DNA of 64,000 bases from Bactrocera neohumeralis (GCF_024586455.1 NC_065922.1:26222089-26286088), one strand, 5' to 3'; positions 43,190 through 54,714 are shown, numbered from the stretch's first letter. Program-made: numbers and translations. Notes: generated from the sequence alone by a model not told the origin.

Positions 43190-44960
43190 CCAACTTTCAT
43201 TTCACGCTGTCCAAGCGATTCCAGCCAGAAGCTGTATTTGCGACAAATATCTGCGTGTTTGTATTTATGTGTTTGTGTGTGTGTGTGTTTGTCTGGTTTG
43301 ACATTAACACGAAATGACAGGTTGGTGCACAGCAGCTGTACGCGCTCGAGTCATAAATAACACGAACCTTCAAAGCAGAAGAGACTAATAAGAAGCAGCA
43401 CAAGACCAATAAAAAGAAAACAATGCGAACAACAGCAACAACAACAACAACACGCTAGTGAGAAAGTGCAATATAAATAGTGACAATAAGCGAAAGAATA
43501 AGTGAATCGATGTGTGATAATGATATATGTATATAGTGAATACAAATATACATACAAATTTTTATGCGTGTGTATATTAGTGTGTGTTCGACAGTGCAAA
43601 AATATGCGCAAAGTGCAGAAGCGCGAGTTAAGTAAGCACGACAAGCATTGCCGAAGCTTTGCGTAAAAGTTAAAGCAGATTTGTGCGCGTGAGTGCGGAA
43701 AAGCGAAAAGCCGAAACCAAAGTGAAAAGCAAAAGCAACAACCAAACGAAATTTGAAATTATGGCCAATTCAGGGAACTGTCTTATTTGATGATGTGCAA
43801 CAACAACAAACACAAGTGTGACTGCTAACATGTCGGTATTATGTTAGTGCACGCGGAAGCCGTTGCCGATGCAAGCACACATGCATAAACACATACGCAT
43901 TAATTTTTTATTTATTTTTCCTCAACTTTTTTCACTTTATCTCGTGCTTTCACAGTCAAGCAGCAAAGCACTGACAACATGAACATGCACAACAACAACA
44001 ATAACAATAGCAAGCGACATACACACACACGCTCGAAAACGGCACTCTCGACAACTCAACTAGCTCTTGAACTTATATATTTTTAGTCGTAATTGTTAGC
44101 AACTTTTTTCGCCTGCTTTTCTTCAACATTTATTGCTTTATTTTTACTTGTGCCCTTTTCGCTTTCGCTATTTGCCTTGTTGTTGCACAACATTGTCCCT
44201 ACGCAGCAACATACATAAACGCACACAAATGCGGTGCAAGGGTTTCAGCTCTACTTAGACTATTTTTGCTGTTGTTGTCGTTTTTCTTTGCCATTTTGTT
44301 GTTGTCATTGTTGTTGTTGCCGTCGTCATTATTGTTGTTGCTGTTGCTGCTATTGCGGCAGTTGTTATGCCTTGTTGAACTCGTTTAGGCATACACAGCG
44401 TTTGGCCGACAGTGAAGCTGCCAGCGCACAAGCATACATTTAGGCGCGCGTGCATGTCTGTGTGCATGTGCAGAAGGCCCAAAAGGTTCAAGGTTGACAG
44501 CAGTATGTGGGAATGTATGCACATATCCATAAGTTTCTGTGTTTGTGGGTGTGTGTGTGTGTGTTTAAAGTGCGAAAAAAGCGAAACGAAGCAAATAAAA
44601 AAACGCACGAAAGAAATGAGCAATAATAAACGAAAAAATCCGAAAGTGGTGAAATAAACGTGAGAATAGGTGAATACACAAAAAAGGTGGCAAATATTAG
44701 TCGAAAAACGATAGAGAGTGTTAGCGTGTTAGCGAACAAGCACGAAAAGGTGCGAAGCACGAAAATGTGTAAAATGTGGTAAATATCAACGAGTTGAAAG
44801 CGAAAATGTGGTGAAAGTGAAAAAGCGAAAGCAAATAAATAGCTTAGAGCTAACAAATATGCAAGTAATATATGAATTAAAGGCAAATCAAATATTAAAA
44901 GGAAATATAGCTAAGAGTTTAAGTAAAAACTAACTTGGAAATGGGAAAGTGTGGAGAAAC
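43190..44960 (+). other. Candidate 5' leader/promoter island 4
   Basis: Repeat-poor, with CAACAACAACAAC (43435-43452), leader-like text at 43570-43750 (cagtgcaaaaatatgcg, gcgaaaagccgaaacc, aagtgaaaagcaaaagc) and at 44565-44870 (gtgcgaaaaaagcgaaacg, gtgaaagtgaaaaagcg). Possible donors are AAAAAG|GTGGCA at 44685/44686 and GAAAAG|GTGCGA at 44748/44749. A GTT-rich run (44264-44370) and a (GT)n run (44547-44564) account for the open frames on both strands. Confidence 0.35.
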
Positions 44961-44964
44961 TTAA

Positions 44965-45535
44965 TTTTTTTAGATTTTTATAATTTTTTTTATAATGCAA
45001 GTATCTTTATGGCAGCAGCACAACTTTCAGACATAGCAGTAAATTTTTCTTCTATAATTATCTTTTTTATGTCATCAGATTTAGGCTTATCAAATGTGAA
45101 TTTAGTGGCACTTCTCCTGTTTTAACCAGACAATGTGATTATTTTTCTTTGTATGCCCATCCACAATTATTTACATCCTTTGGCTTTTTTCATTATGAGG
45201 CATTTTGAGTTTGTTTCTTTTGAATTAAATTGCTTTTTATGCACAACATTCAGTTCATATCGCATAAGCATTTCAATACATTTTCACATACTTAAATACC
45301 AATCTTTATTATCGACTTCGGTGCCTTCAGCGACTTTAAATGGCTTCAATGACTTTTGGCCAGTACTACGAATTTATGATTCAACCTAAAACCAGCCATG
45401 GAATTCTACTAAAAGGTTTTCATTTGGAATTTTGTTCAACTAAATCAAATGCATTTAGTTCTGTAATTACTCCAATTATATATAATTTTTATTCGACTAA
45501 CATTATGACAAAGAAGTATTTGTAAATAAATTTCA
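44965..45535. other. A+T-rich stretch, nothing recognised
   Basis: Two small + strand frames (45135-45389, 45340-45525) have no recognised features. Confidence 0.4.
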
Positions 45536-45544
45536 ATAAAACGC

Positions 45545-46560
45545 AAAATAATTAATTACTCATCAATGCTTATTCTGTCGCCTTCAATGTAATCCCCACC
45601 AGATGTAATATGCTTATGCCAACGATTTTTCCATTCGTTAAAACACTTTTCATAAGCACTTTTTGGGCTCTGCAGCTCCTTCAGCGCATTTTGTTTTATC
45701 TTCCGGGTTCCACGGAGCGCCAATTTCCGTACGGGGAATAAGAAAAAATCACACGGAGCTAAATCTGGTGAATACGGTGGTTGAACGATGGTATTCATTA
45801 CGATGGTGCACTATCGTCGTGTAAAATCCAAGAGTCGTACTTCCACAATTCCGGCCATTTTAGACGGATGTTCTCACGCAAACGCCCCAATACGGTTAAA
45901 TAGAAATCTTTATTAGTTATCTTGCTCCCCGAAAAAAAATGCATGCTGCACCGAACCACGAATAGCGAAAAAAATAATGAGCATCACCTTGATTTTTAAA
46001 CAACTTTGGCATGGTTTTTTTGGCCTCGGCTCGTTGTTTTCCGCCATTTCGATGATTGTTGATTTATTTGCATGCCAAACTCATAAACTCATTTCTTGTC
46101 GAAAGATATAATGTTCTCCATGAATCTGAGTTCGGTATTCGCACGATCAAGCGTGTCCAAAGAAACCTGTTTACAGTACTCTTTTGTACTCTTTTAGAAA
46201 AAAATTCAACTTTTCGGGACTCGAGCGAGATCGCGTTTCACAATAGGCCACCAAAATCATGCGAATGGACTGGCGAGAGATATCAAGCTCTCTTGCTATC
46301 TCTCCAACAAATGCCTGACGTTTTTCAAGCACCATGTCATTCACTTTTTATTATTTTAATTAGTTGAAGAGGTCTAATGCCGTCCGGAATGAGGAATCTC
46401 TTCAATGATCTCTCGACCGTTCTTGAAGTCTTTGTACCACTCGTAGACTTGTGTCTTTGACAAAATTGCATCCCCGTAACCATTTCCCAACATTCGCAAG
46501 AATTCCGCACAAGGAATTTGATTATAAATACAAGAAACCAACCTTTTGCTTCATTTAATA
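45545..46560 (-). mobile_element. Mariner relic, near full transposase length
   Basis: Minus-strand parts in order: GYGDAILSKTQVYEWYKDFK, then NGREIIEEIPHSGRH (46490-46380). Decayed middle sequence includes ANTELRFMENIISF (about 46130) and TVLGRLRENIRLKWPELWKY (about 45870). ILHDDSAP (second Asp, about 45820) and YSPDLAPCDFFLF (third Asp, about 45770) follow, then SAYEKCFNEWKNRWHKHITS and GGDYIEGD (45660-45580). Frames change many times. TIRs could not be matched by eye. Confidence 0.85.
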
Positions 46561-46564
46561 AACG

Positions 46565-47775
46565 TTAAGACAGATAGACATTTTTCTTGAAGTAAACGTG
46601 ACCTGAAGACATTTATCAAAACTTAAGACTATGAGTATAAGGTCTGATTTTCGAATACAATAATTTATTCAAACTGTTTCCAGATGTCGCTATGAGCAGA
46701 ATGCTATTAAAAAGCTTAAAAAAGTAGTTGTAAAATTTTTTTACCATTTAAAATAAGATCCCAGTGATGAAAAAATCAGCTTCCTGAGCCTATAAATATT
46801 AAGAAAAGCCAAAGTAAATGAAAATCAATAACTCAAAAATGGGATCCCTAAATAATATTTTGGCTACAGTTCTGGTATTTTTCGGGTATTATTTGTAACC
46901 CTGTATGCGGAATATATACAAAAAGTATCGATCAAAATGTATTATTCTGAATTTTCGCGCTAAATGCCGCTTTAGTACGATTTTTAACTGTTTTTAAAGC
47001 CTTGGACGCAAATTTCCTTAGGTTTTTTTCACAGTACATATAGTTTCATATTTATTAAGGAATGTTATTATTTTCATAAATCAGTGTAATCAACCATCAA
47101 ACAGATTTGTCAAATTTAATATTTAACAATTGCCAAAAAATCACATATTCGAATTACTCAGTAGCAAATGAAACATTAAACTATTAATGAGGCAAAAAAA
47201 CTGAAGCAATTTAAAATGCGCTGGAAAGCTTCCTACATACTAATTTATTTATTTGGTTTTATAAAATTTATTCAACCATTAATTCCCTCGATTAAGTTTC
47301 CCACACCGCCAACCGCCAATGCTTGCGTCACAGCTCGATTAGCTAATAAATTTCTACAAAGCGGAATGTGTATCATATTGAATATCTAACTACACCACCA
47401 CATACTTATAGAAATGTCTGAATTTTATTTTTGTCAGCGTCACCTATAAGCGGAAATTGTTATTTAACATGCCCACTAAATGAATTTCGTGCTTACTTCC
47501 GCTTAGCGACCTGCCTACGAAAATGTGCTAAATTGATTTCTAGTTAGGCGCTACGGCACAGGAAAACACACATAATTTATATACGTCTATGGATGTGTGT
47601 GTGCTGTGCGGTATTTATTTTCAACAACAAAACACGCCAGAAACGAAAATTTTGAATGTGTGTGTTCTAAAAATAAATTTTGTGGTTTTTTTACACGCCT
47701 TTGCATGCGAGGTGCGAAATATAGTGACTTAACGGTAAATTGAAATTAATATGAGTCTCTGTTTTTGCTTACGCT
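46565..47775. other. A+T-rich stretch, nothing recognised
   Basis: No gene or repeat end is visible; GTGTGTGTGCTGTGCGG lies at 47594-47610. Confidence 0.4.
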
Positions 47776-47778
47776 TGT

Positions 47779-48184
47779 TGGTGTTTAAATTGTTTATATT
47801 TATTTATTTAATTTTTTAGATTTTTTTTGTAACTGAGTGGCTCAGGCATTCTTATATAGACAAGTGGTACACATTGCGTATGAGTAACCTCAGTTACACA
47901 CGTTTTTAATACCACTATAGTGGAATATATTTTTTAAATTCTATTGAAGTGAAGAAATATGCGTTTTTTCTGTTTAAACTGTTTATATTTCTTATAAGTT
48001 TATTTGGTATTTTAGTTTTGTTTTTGTAATTGAGTGGCTTATGCTTATGCTTACACAGACAAGTGGTACACAGCGTATGAGTAACCTAAGAAATACATAT
48101 GTTTTTATTGTTTTTTTTTTTTACTTGAGCGGCTAAGGCATGCTTATACTGAGAAGTGGTGTACATGGCGTATGAGTAACCTCA
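47779..48184 (+). repeat. Triplicated ~64-bp block centred on GCGTATGAGTAACC
   Basis: Three copies at 47828-47892, 48026-48090 and 48121-48184 share GAGTGGCT..GGC.T.CTTATA, AGACAAGTGGTACACA and GCGTATGAGTAACCT.AG. The first two extend upstream together (GTTTAAATTGTTTATATTT / GTTTAAACTGTTTATATTT), so the unit is about 190 bp. The third lies closer (95 bp). The GCGTATGAGTAACC core is invariant while flanks differ. Function unknown. Confidence 0.85.
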
Positions 48185-48189
48185 GATAA

Positions 48190-49255
48190 GGAAGTTTTCA
48201 ATAGTATCGTGAAAGATACATATTTTTATAATTCAATAGTAGATTGTTGCTAGAAAAATATCGAATGAATGAAAAGTAACGGTATAATATAAATGAAATA
48301 TTAAAAAATTTAGAATAAAAAATATTAAAAACCATAACCATATAATAATTTTTTTGTGAAACTTTATATTTTCGATTATGAAGAAAAAAATAACATTTAA
48401 AACATAACAAATTTCTTAAACCCAAAAATATTGAAAATATGGCAATGTCAGATAATATTAAAAAATAAATACGAGTGTATATTTATAATAAAAAATAAAT
48501 AAAATTATAACAATAAAAACAATAAAATAATTTGAAAAAATGCATAATAAATTCAATAAAAAATAACTAAAACGATTTTTTTAATATAATATTTTCGGTC
48601 AAAACTCAACTTTAGATACTGGGGTCCACATATTCAGTACCTAGGGGCTTGAACAACTTTTGGTTGGTTTTGGACAATTTTTAGTCATAAAGTGGAATAG
48701 TCTATTATACTTTGTAGCAATATGTTGCAAGACGATAAAAATAACTAAAACAATTTTTGTTTTGAGTACAGACATTAAGATAATTAAAAAAACTAAAAAT
48801 TCGACAAGAACAAAAATAAATACATTTTTTTTTCAAATATAAAAATTTAAATAAATAATCCCGAAAATAACACAATAAATTCAAACAAACAAATGAAATG
48901 AAAAATTTTTTCATTTAAAAATTAAAATAATTCCACAAATAACAAAATAAATGCAATAAAGAAAAATATAAAAAAAATGTAACTTAACCAAAAAATACTT
49001 TTTTATTTTCTTGCTTCTTTTTTGTCTTGTTGCACCTATAAAAAATATCCAAACCTCAAAAATTTCATTTTTCAGAGTTACCATATCAAAAAAAGTATTT
49101 AAATTTTACAACAAATAAACAAAAATAAAAAATATTAGAACAAAAAACAAAATATCAAATTGGAATCGAACACACATCATTTTCCCCAAAAAAGCTAACG
49201 AAATATTAGCACGAAAAAAGAGTATTTTCTCGATTGAGATGTTTCTACAAGCGCA
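48190..49255. other. Extremely A+T-rich stretch
   Basis: Mostly A-rich + strand with AAATAAATAAAATTAT-type text; the small frames on both strands are compositional. A phrase AGTACCTAGGGGCTTGAACAACTTTTGGTTGG (48637-48668) matches repeat C at 20159-20191, so at least one old repeat fragment lies here. Confidence 0.55.
48630..48690 (+). repeat. Repeat C fragment
   Basis: CCTAGGGGCTTGAACAACTT, then TTGGTTGGTTTTGGACAATT and TTTAGTCATAA corresponds to CCTAGGGGCTTGAACAGTTT and the following bases at 20164-20215. Confidence 0.75.
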
Positions 49256-49259
49256 TCAA

Positions 49260-50520
49260 ATGCTGTTTCCGTAGTAATTGCTTTCTTTACTTAAACACCA
49301 TAAATGCAAAATACACAAAAATCCAAAAATCGCCAAAACAAATTACGCAACAAAGCTGCCAGATAAGATGAACACAGTTGCATGCGACGCTAATGCGCTG
49401 CTAGCAACAACAAAACACAATAATTCGCACGCTACAAATAACAGGCGTAGCAAGAACAACAACAAACAAATATCAATTGCAAAAATATATCAACACAACA
49501 AATCGCAACAACAAATAAATATTTATTAACGAAAAGTCAAGAGCAAAATTCGAAATACCAATAGCAACAAGAAAAAATAATAATCACAACAACAATAAAA
49601 AGTTAGTCTATACATATAAAATGAAGCTTTTATAGTGTCAGCAATGAAAAATCAAAATAACATCAAAATGCAGTGCAGATAATAAAACGCTTAAAAGCTC
49701 TGCGGAAATACAAGCAAATTGAAGAGAGTGAAAAAAGTTGCTTTAAAATTAAAAAAAGCTATTGTACAACAATAACCAGCTAAAGGTTAGCGCGCGCTCA
49801 TTTCTGCTACTATTACTACTACTTACAACTACAACTATCACCACCACTTATACTACAGCCACTACTACTTGTACTAACGCTGCACGTGACTCGTGACTAC
49901 GACTTTTGAACAGCAACAACAACAACTACAATTACAGCTATTGCTACCTACCTACCTCTACTACTGCTGCTACCTACAACAACACACTTAAATAATATAC
50001 TCGTGCATACGATTCACGCGAATTCCATTAAAATCACCAAAAAGCTGCCGTAAAAGCACAGCAAATGCATATCTGCTAAAATTTTTTATAATCACAAAAA
50101 TTTATTGCACCCTAAATGTCGTGTGCGATCAGCGTACGTGCTTCCTATCTTTTCGTCAAAGCTTTAAATTCGCTTTGAATTCTGCAACGAGCTTTTTGTG
50201 CTGGTGAAAGCTCTGGTAATTTTCGCGTGCGCGCGCTCGCTTTTTGTGTACTCGTGTGAAAGTGACATAATACTAAGTGTTGGGTTGAGTCTGATTCTGA
50301 AATCATTTTGTGTGGTGCAGAAGCGTAGCGCTTAAGTAAAAGTGAAATACGAAAAATTGGCGAAACTACAACCAATTCCACCAACTTGTTCATCATCAAC
50401 CATTTCCCGCATAGATTTCATCGAACGATGGGGCCTAACACCGGTTCTGCGACCGCGTCAGGAGCAACCATTAAGCGGTGAAAATTTATCAACAGCATCG
50501 CCCCCTCTTCTACGTAATAG
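49260..50520 (+). other. Candidate 5' exon (island 5), possible splice donor at 50520/50521
   Basis: The segment is unique, rich in CAA/ACA and ACT/ACC triplets (49430-49600, 49805-49985) and has leader-like text (agtgaaatacgaaaaattgg). It becomes protein-like at the end: from about 50345 one frame is open with coding-like third positions and encodes RIDFIERWGLTPVLRPRQEQ, then PLSGENLSTASPPLLRN. It ends CGTAATAG|GTAATG, where a donor would remove the following in-frame TAA. The frame has no ATG and a stop at 50333-50335, so either it is an internal exon starting at the possible acceptor CCCGCATAG (about 50415) or it is not translated. Another short frame starts ATGGGGCCTAACACC near 50429 and stops after 17 codons. 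I do not recognise the protein. Confidence 0.35.
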
Positions 50521-50619
50521 GTAATGCAAATAATAATTAAATTTATAAATAAAATTTTATTTTACACTGAAAATAATACAGAACTACTTATAAAAAAATG
50601 TTACCCCAGTCAAAACCTT

Positions 50620-51300
50620 ATACTTCTTATCCTTATCTGCTAGATTTTCTTAAATTATTTAGTAAAAATATGATAGAGTTTGATTGCTTCTGTAAAAATT
50701 ATTGAAGCTTTCATGCAGTGACAACTTAGATATAAGAAACAACTTATATCCGTTTCTTATCCAGGTTTACACGATTTTGTGAAATTAGTTTTTGAAAATG
50801 TTGTAGATATATAATAATGTATAATAATTATTAAAGCTTTCATGTAGTGGAAGTTTTCATATTTGTGAAAAACTTTCATAAAATCTTATTCTTATCCTCA
50901 TCTACTCGTTTTATGAAATTATTTGATAAAAATTTTATAAGTCTTATTATATACACAAAAATTATGAAAGCTTTTATGCGTGTAAGCTTTCACATTCGTA
51001 AAAAACTTTCATAAAATCTTATCCTTATCCTCATCTATTCGATTTTATGAAATTACTTGATGAAGAATTTTATAAGTCTTATTTTATACATAAAAATTAT
51101 TGACGCTTTTATGCGTGTAAGCTTTCACATTCGTAAAAAACTTTCATAAAATCTTATCCTTATCCTCATCTATTCGATTTTATGAAATTACTTGATGAAA
51201 ATTTTATAAGTCTTATTATATACATAAAAAGTATTGAAGCTTTCATACAGTGGAAGCTGTCACATCTATTCCCAGTAAGCTTTAATATGTGCCCCAGAAA
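50620..51300 (+). repeat. Tandem array, 133-135-bp unit, at least 4-5 copies
   Basis: The marker AAAATCTTAT(T/C)CTTATCC starts at 50880, 51013 and 51148. Each is followed by TCATCTA.TCG.TTTATGAAATTA, AAATTTTATAAGTCTTATT, AAGCTTT.ATGCGTGTAAGC and CACATTCGTAAAAAACTTTC. Two more diverged units precede (about 50625-50745 and 50745-50880) and one may follow (51290-51420). It begins about 100 bp after the possible donor at 50521. Confidence 0.88.
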
Positions 51301-51304
51301 ATCT

Positions 51305-52100
51305 TAATAATCTCAACAGTACATATCACGTTATACAAATTATTAGATAAAAATATGTATAACCGGCACTATTTTTTCTATTTCACACACATAGTCTAAA
51401 TATGAAAGCTCTCATGAATTTCATTGACTCACTACTTGTCAAATTATCAGACTTGCGGAAAAAATCAATTCTCATTTAGAATGCATCGTAGATATTATTT
51501 ATGACATTTGTATGAATTCATAATGGAATACTCTTCTTAATCTGACAAATAATACCACTGTGAGCAAAAAATAGTAAGAGTCCTTCATTTAAATTTCGCG
51601 CGGAAATCCATTTGATGAAATATTTTTTTCTAGGTTGGTATGACTGTCAGTGGCATCTGTGTAGTTTTGGATATCTCTCATACATATATAATACATACAG
51701 TCATATTTACTTCCCCACGTAAGTTTTTTCATTATTCACTTTCATCGTTTTCCACTCTTTTTACTCCAATCTTGTAGTTAATCCCATTGACAGCGATTTA
51801 TGACAACTAAATTTATCTTACGAAATTGCTCTATTTTGTAGTGCCTAACGAAAAGCAGCTTGTGTTCATAAATAAATGGTTATATATATGAACAATTACT
51901 ACATTTTGTATAGTGTATCAAGACTTTCGCCACTTTTTTCCTTTGAATATCTATACATACATATATTTAGATATTTTAATAATATTTTTTTCATTTTATG
52001 TGAGTATTGAAACATGTATCCATTAATACTACTATCTTTGAGTTATATGAAATGAACATTGATGACAGATACATTTGTTATCACTGTAAGTTAGCCAGAC
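51305..52100. other. A+T-rich stretch, nothing recognised
   Basis: A last degenerate unit of the preceding array may extend to 51420; the rest has no gene. Confidence 0.4.
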
Positions 52101-52104
52101 GAGA

Positions 52105-52335
52105 ATTCTTCTTTCTTCTTTACTGGCGGTTACGCGGTTATATCCGAGTAAACAACAGCCTCTTATCCGAGGCTGGTTGTTATTTTTCATTGGGGGTGTT
52201 TTTTACGAGACGCGTCCCAAACCCAGCTCACAACCCTGTGGGGGGGATGTTTCACCCTCTCACTTTAGCTCGCCTTCAAACGGATGTTCTTAGACTACCC
52301 AGAGGAAAGACCGAATATCGTGAACTGCTTGCAAC
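52105..52335 (+). mobile_element. Probable LINE-type fragment with a transposon-like 3' end
   Basis: TTCTTTACTGGCGGTTACGCGGTTATATCCGAGT resembles the minus-strand LINE ends at 15.55 and 28.3 kb, here in the opposite orientation. GAGGCTGGTTGTTATTTTTC, the ACCCTGTGGGGGGGATGTTTC run and TTTAGCTCGCCTTCAAACGG are much more G+C-rich than the surroundings. The + strand frame 52007-52357 crosses this and is not taken as a gene. The class is uncertain. Confidence 0.4.
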
Positions 52336-52656
52336 AGATGAAAATAGTATTTTTTAATTGAAAAAGTCATCAATTAAATATTCTGAATATTTAGCATTGC
52401 TTTAGACAATTTGACACCAGAAACAAATTTTTCTTAAAATGATTCTCAACTTACTAAAACATAAAATTTCAAAGACAATAGCTTTTCATTCTCTCTTTTA
52501 TTACTTATAACAAAGGCATAGGTTTGATTATCTTCATGCTAAAAGCTTTACAACCTAAACATTTTTTTTTTTTGTTTTCAAAATTATATGAACTATATCT
52601 TCCACTGAAAGTTTGATATGATCTTTTCGTGATCTGTCTAGAAGTAACATATACTA

Positions 52657-53127
52657 CAAGGTGCTTTCCAAAATAAACAGGAATTTTTTGAATCTAGCGC
52701 CCCCTGGTGGCGCCATCTATATGTCGCGTTAGAATCTGCTATATTTATCGAATGTGCAGTGAGAATCTCATGACATTTCGTCGATTGGAAGTGAAATTAT
52801 TGCGTTTTAAACATACAGTAAAAGTACTGAGTTGGTGCGAAAATGGGCTTCGAACAAAGAGCCAACATTAAATTTTGTTTTAAAATTGGTAAAACTTTTA
52901 CCGAAACATTTAAATTGATGAAACAAGTTTATGGCGACGATTGCCTATCCGAATGGCATTCAAAAGACTTGCACCGGCTAAAACACTCGTTCGACATGCT
53001 TTTGGACTGTGCAAAAAGCTGTATTGAAGCAGAAGGAGACTATTTTGAATAAAATAAATTGATTTTGCCGAAAAAACAAAATTTTTTCTGTTTTTTTAAA
53101 GTCCTGTTTACTTTGGAAAACAACTTG
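52657..53127 (+). mobile_element. 471-bp irritans-like mariner deletion derivative with TIRs and TA duplication
   Basis: TA lies at 52655-52656 and 53128-53129. The left end CAAGGTGCTTTCCAAAATAA and right end (other strand) CAAGTTGTTTTCCAAAGTAA continue into ACAGGA.TTT, about 29 bp in all. Inside is a 69-codon frame (52843-53052). The high TIR similarity and intact frame suggest a young copy. It needs a transposase from elsewhere to move. Confidence 0.95.
52843..53052 (+). CDS. 69-aa fused mariner micro-ORF (N-terminus joined to C-terminus)
   Basis: The ATG is in a good context (GCGAAAATGG). Residues 1-36 (MGFEQRANIKFCFKIGKTFT, then ETFKLMKQVYGDDCLS) are the start of an irritans-like transposase, its first helix-turn-helix. 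Residues 37-69 (EWHSKDLHRLKHSFDMLLDC, then AKSCIEAEGDYFE) are the far C-terminus, including the usual AEGDYFE end and stop. The catalytic centre is deleted and the junction keeps the frame. Whether it is translated or has any role, for example competing with transposase for TIR binding, is not known; the DNA-binding part looks too short to bind alone. Confidence 0.6.
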   Translation: MGFEQRANIKFCFKIGKTFTETFKLMKQVYGDDCLSEWHSKDLHRLKHSFDMLLDCAKSCIEAEGDYFE

Positions 53128-53479
53128 TATATACTTGAATTATATTAGAAGAAATACAGCACAGCCTTAGATGTTTGATGAGGCTGGAATACAAATTCTA
53201 AGGGCTATTAATTGGATTAAACCTCATCTATTCAGTAACTTAAATTATGTTTCTTTTCCCATCAGTCAAACTCTCGGTGTGGCCATCTAACCACATTTTC
53301 TTTCTACGACCAACAAAAATTAAAAAAAATTGAGAAAATTAAAACTCAACTGCTTGTTTGAAGGTTATGCTAGGGGCATAAGAAAAAACAAAAGCACCCT
53401 AATGAAATGCGATCTACTCAAATTCGACCAGGACAGACAAAAAAATGTTTATGCTAAGTAAATTTGACTCCAGCTGACC

Positions 53480-54180
53480 AAAAAAAAAGTCCTATTCGTA
53501 TTTTATTAAAAATTGTATTATCCTCTTCAAAGTAGGATTCACAGCCAATAGAAGCAACGATTATTACAATTTTCTAAACACTTATTAAAGGCTCGTCTTG
53601 AATGGCTTTTAATACCTTCAGAGAATTTTGGTTTTTTGGGTTTCAGCTCATATTTGAAGCGTCATTCACCAGATTTTTGGACACTTTTGATGTCAAATTT
53701 ATAAAACTTCGTCTCGTCTTCAGTAATAATGCGTTTTTCGAATGTAGGGTGCTCAGCTATGTTGTCAGACATCTCTTTTGTGACCTCTGCCCGACGTTTT
53801 TTGCAAAATATTCAGATCTTTTAGTCTAGCATTAACCAGTTTCATACCTAAACCATTAACCAAATGGTTGATCCGATTCTTTGGAGATATTGAGATTCTC
53901 TGTTAACTCTCTCATGCCAACATAATAGTAGTCAGACATTGTTTTTTTTTTAATTTTTTCGATGTTGTCATCATTAACAGAGGAGGATGGACGACTTGCA
54001 TGATGCAAGTTTTTGATGATTTCACAACCGTCACTGAGTGCTTTGTGACACTCATACACTCGTGTTCGTGATAAAGTAGACTCCTTTAAACATTTCTGCA
54101 ACATTTTCAACGATATCGTAGCCGTATTCATCTTTAAAATACAAAATTTAAGTAAATTTAAGTTTTTTCATGACCGACAG
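53480..54180 (-). mobile_element. Mariner relic (irritans-like, same family as 22490-23060)
   Basis: The minus strand at 54131-53856 encodes TATISLKMLQKCLKESTLSR, then TRVYECHKALSDGCEIIKNL, ASRPSSSVNDDNIEKIKKK and MRELTENLNISKESDQ, the N-terminal DNA-binding half. Near 53720 lies EDETKFYKFDIKSVQK, around the first catalytic region. The rest is lost. No TIRs are seen. Confidence 0.85.
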
Positions 54181-54519
54181 ACAAACTGTTCGCGTGGTCA
54201 ACAAACAGCTGTCAAATACACACTAATTGACACATAGAGATCAAACCTAATACGCACATAAAAAAATTGAACCAAACTAGGAGAAAATTGTTGATCAATT
54301 CGGCTAGTAAGTGCACTTTAAATGGACTAGTCCGAGTCAGAGCTGATCAGATGGTAAAGTTTGCTTTACTCTACAACGTATTTTTAAATATCTATATTCA
54401 AATGTATGGCACCGTGTTTATCTCAAAATGGCTATTATAATGGTCTTGTATAGTAAAACAGCTTTAAACCAAATTTGAACTTTGAAAGCATAATTCCGAC
54501 GCTCGACTTACTAACGTAA

Positions 54520-54710
54520 CATCACTTTTCATAAGTTTACAGGCGAAGAAAAAACGTTATAATAAAAAGGCTCAATTAAAACAAAAATTAAGTTTTGGTT
54601 ATAAAATGGTTATATATTATATAATGATTTTCCGACAGCGATTTTCAATTTTTTTTTTTTTTTTTTTTGATGATACATTGTTTTGCATTTCAGGTGACGA
54701 TATGCACATT
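54520..54710 (+). repeat. Unnamed dispersed repeat X, copy 2
   Basis: In order: TTCATAAGTTTACAGGCGAAG, ATTAAGTTTTGGTTATAAAATGG, TTATATATT, CGACAGCGATTTTC, a 20-base T run and TTGTTTTGCATTT. It matches the minus-strand copy at 6636-6860 but lacks that copy's internal duplication. Confidence 0.7.
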
Positions 54711-54714
54711 TTTA

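Noticed and set aside
50429..50482. 17-codon frame starting ATGGGGCCTAACACC as a coding start
   Set aside because: It stops after 17 codons unless spliced at a weak GCG|GTGAAA site; kept only as a note in the exon entry.
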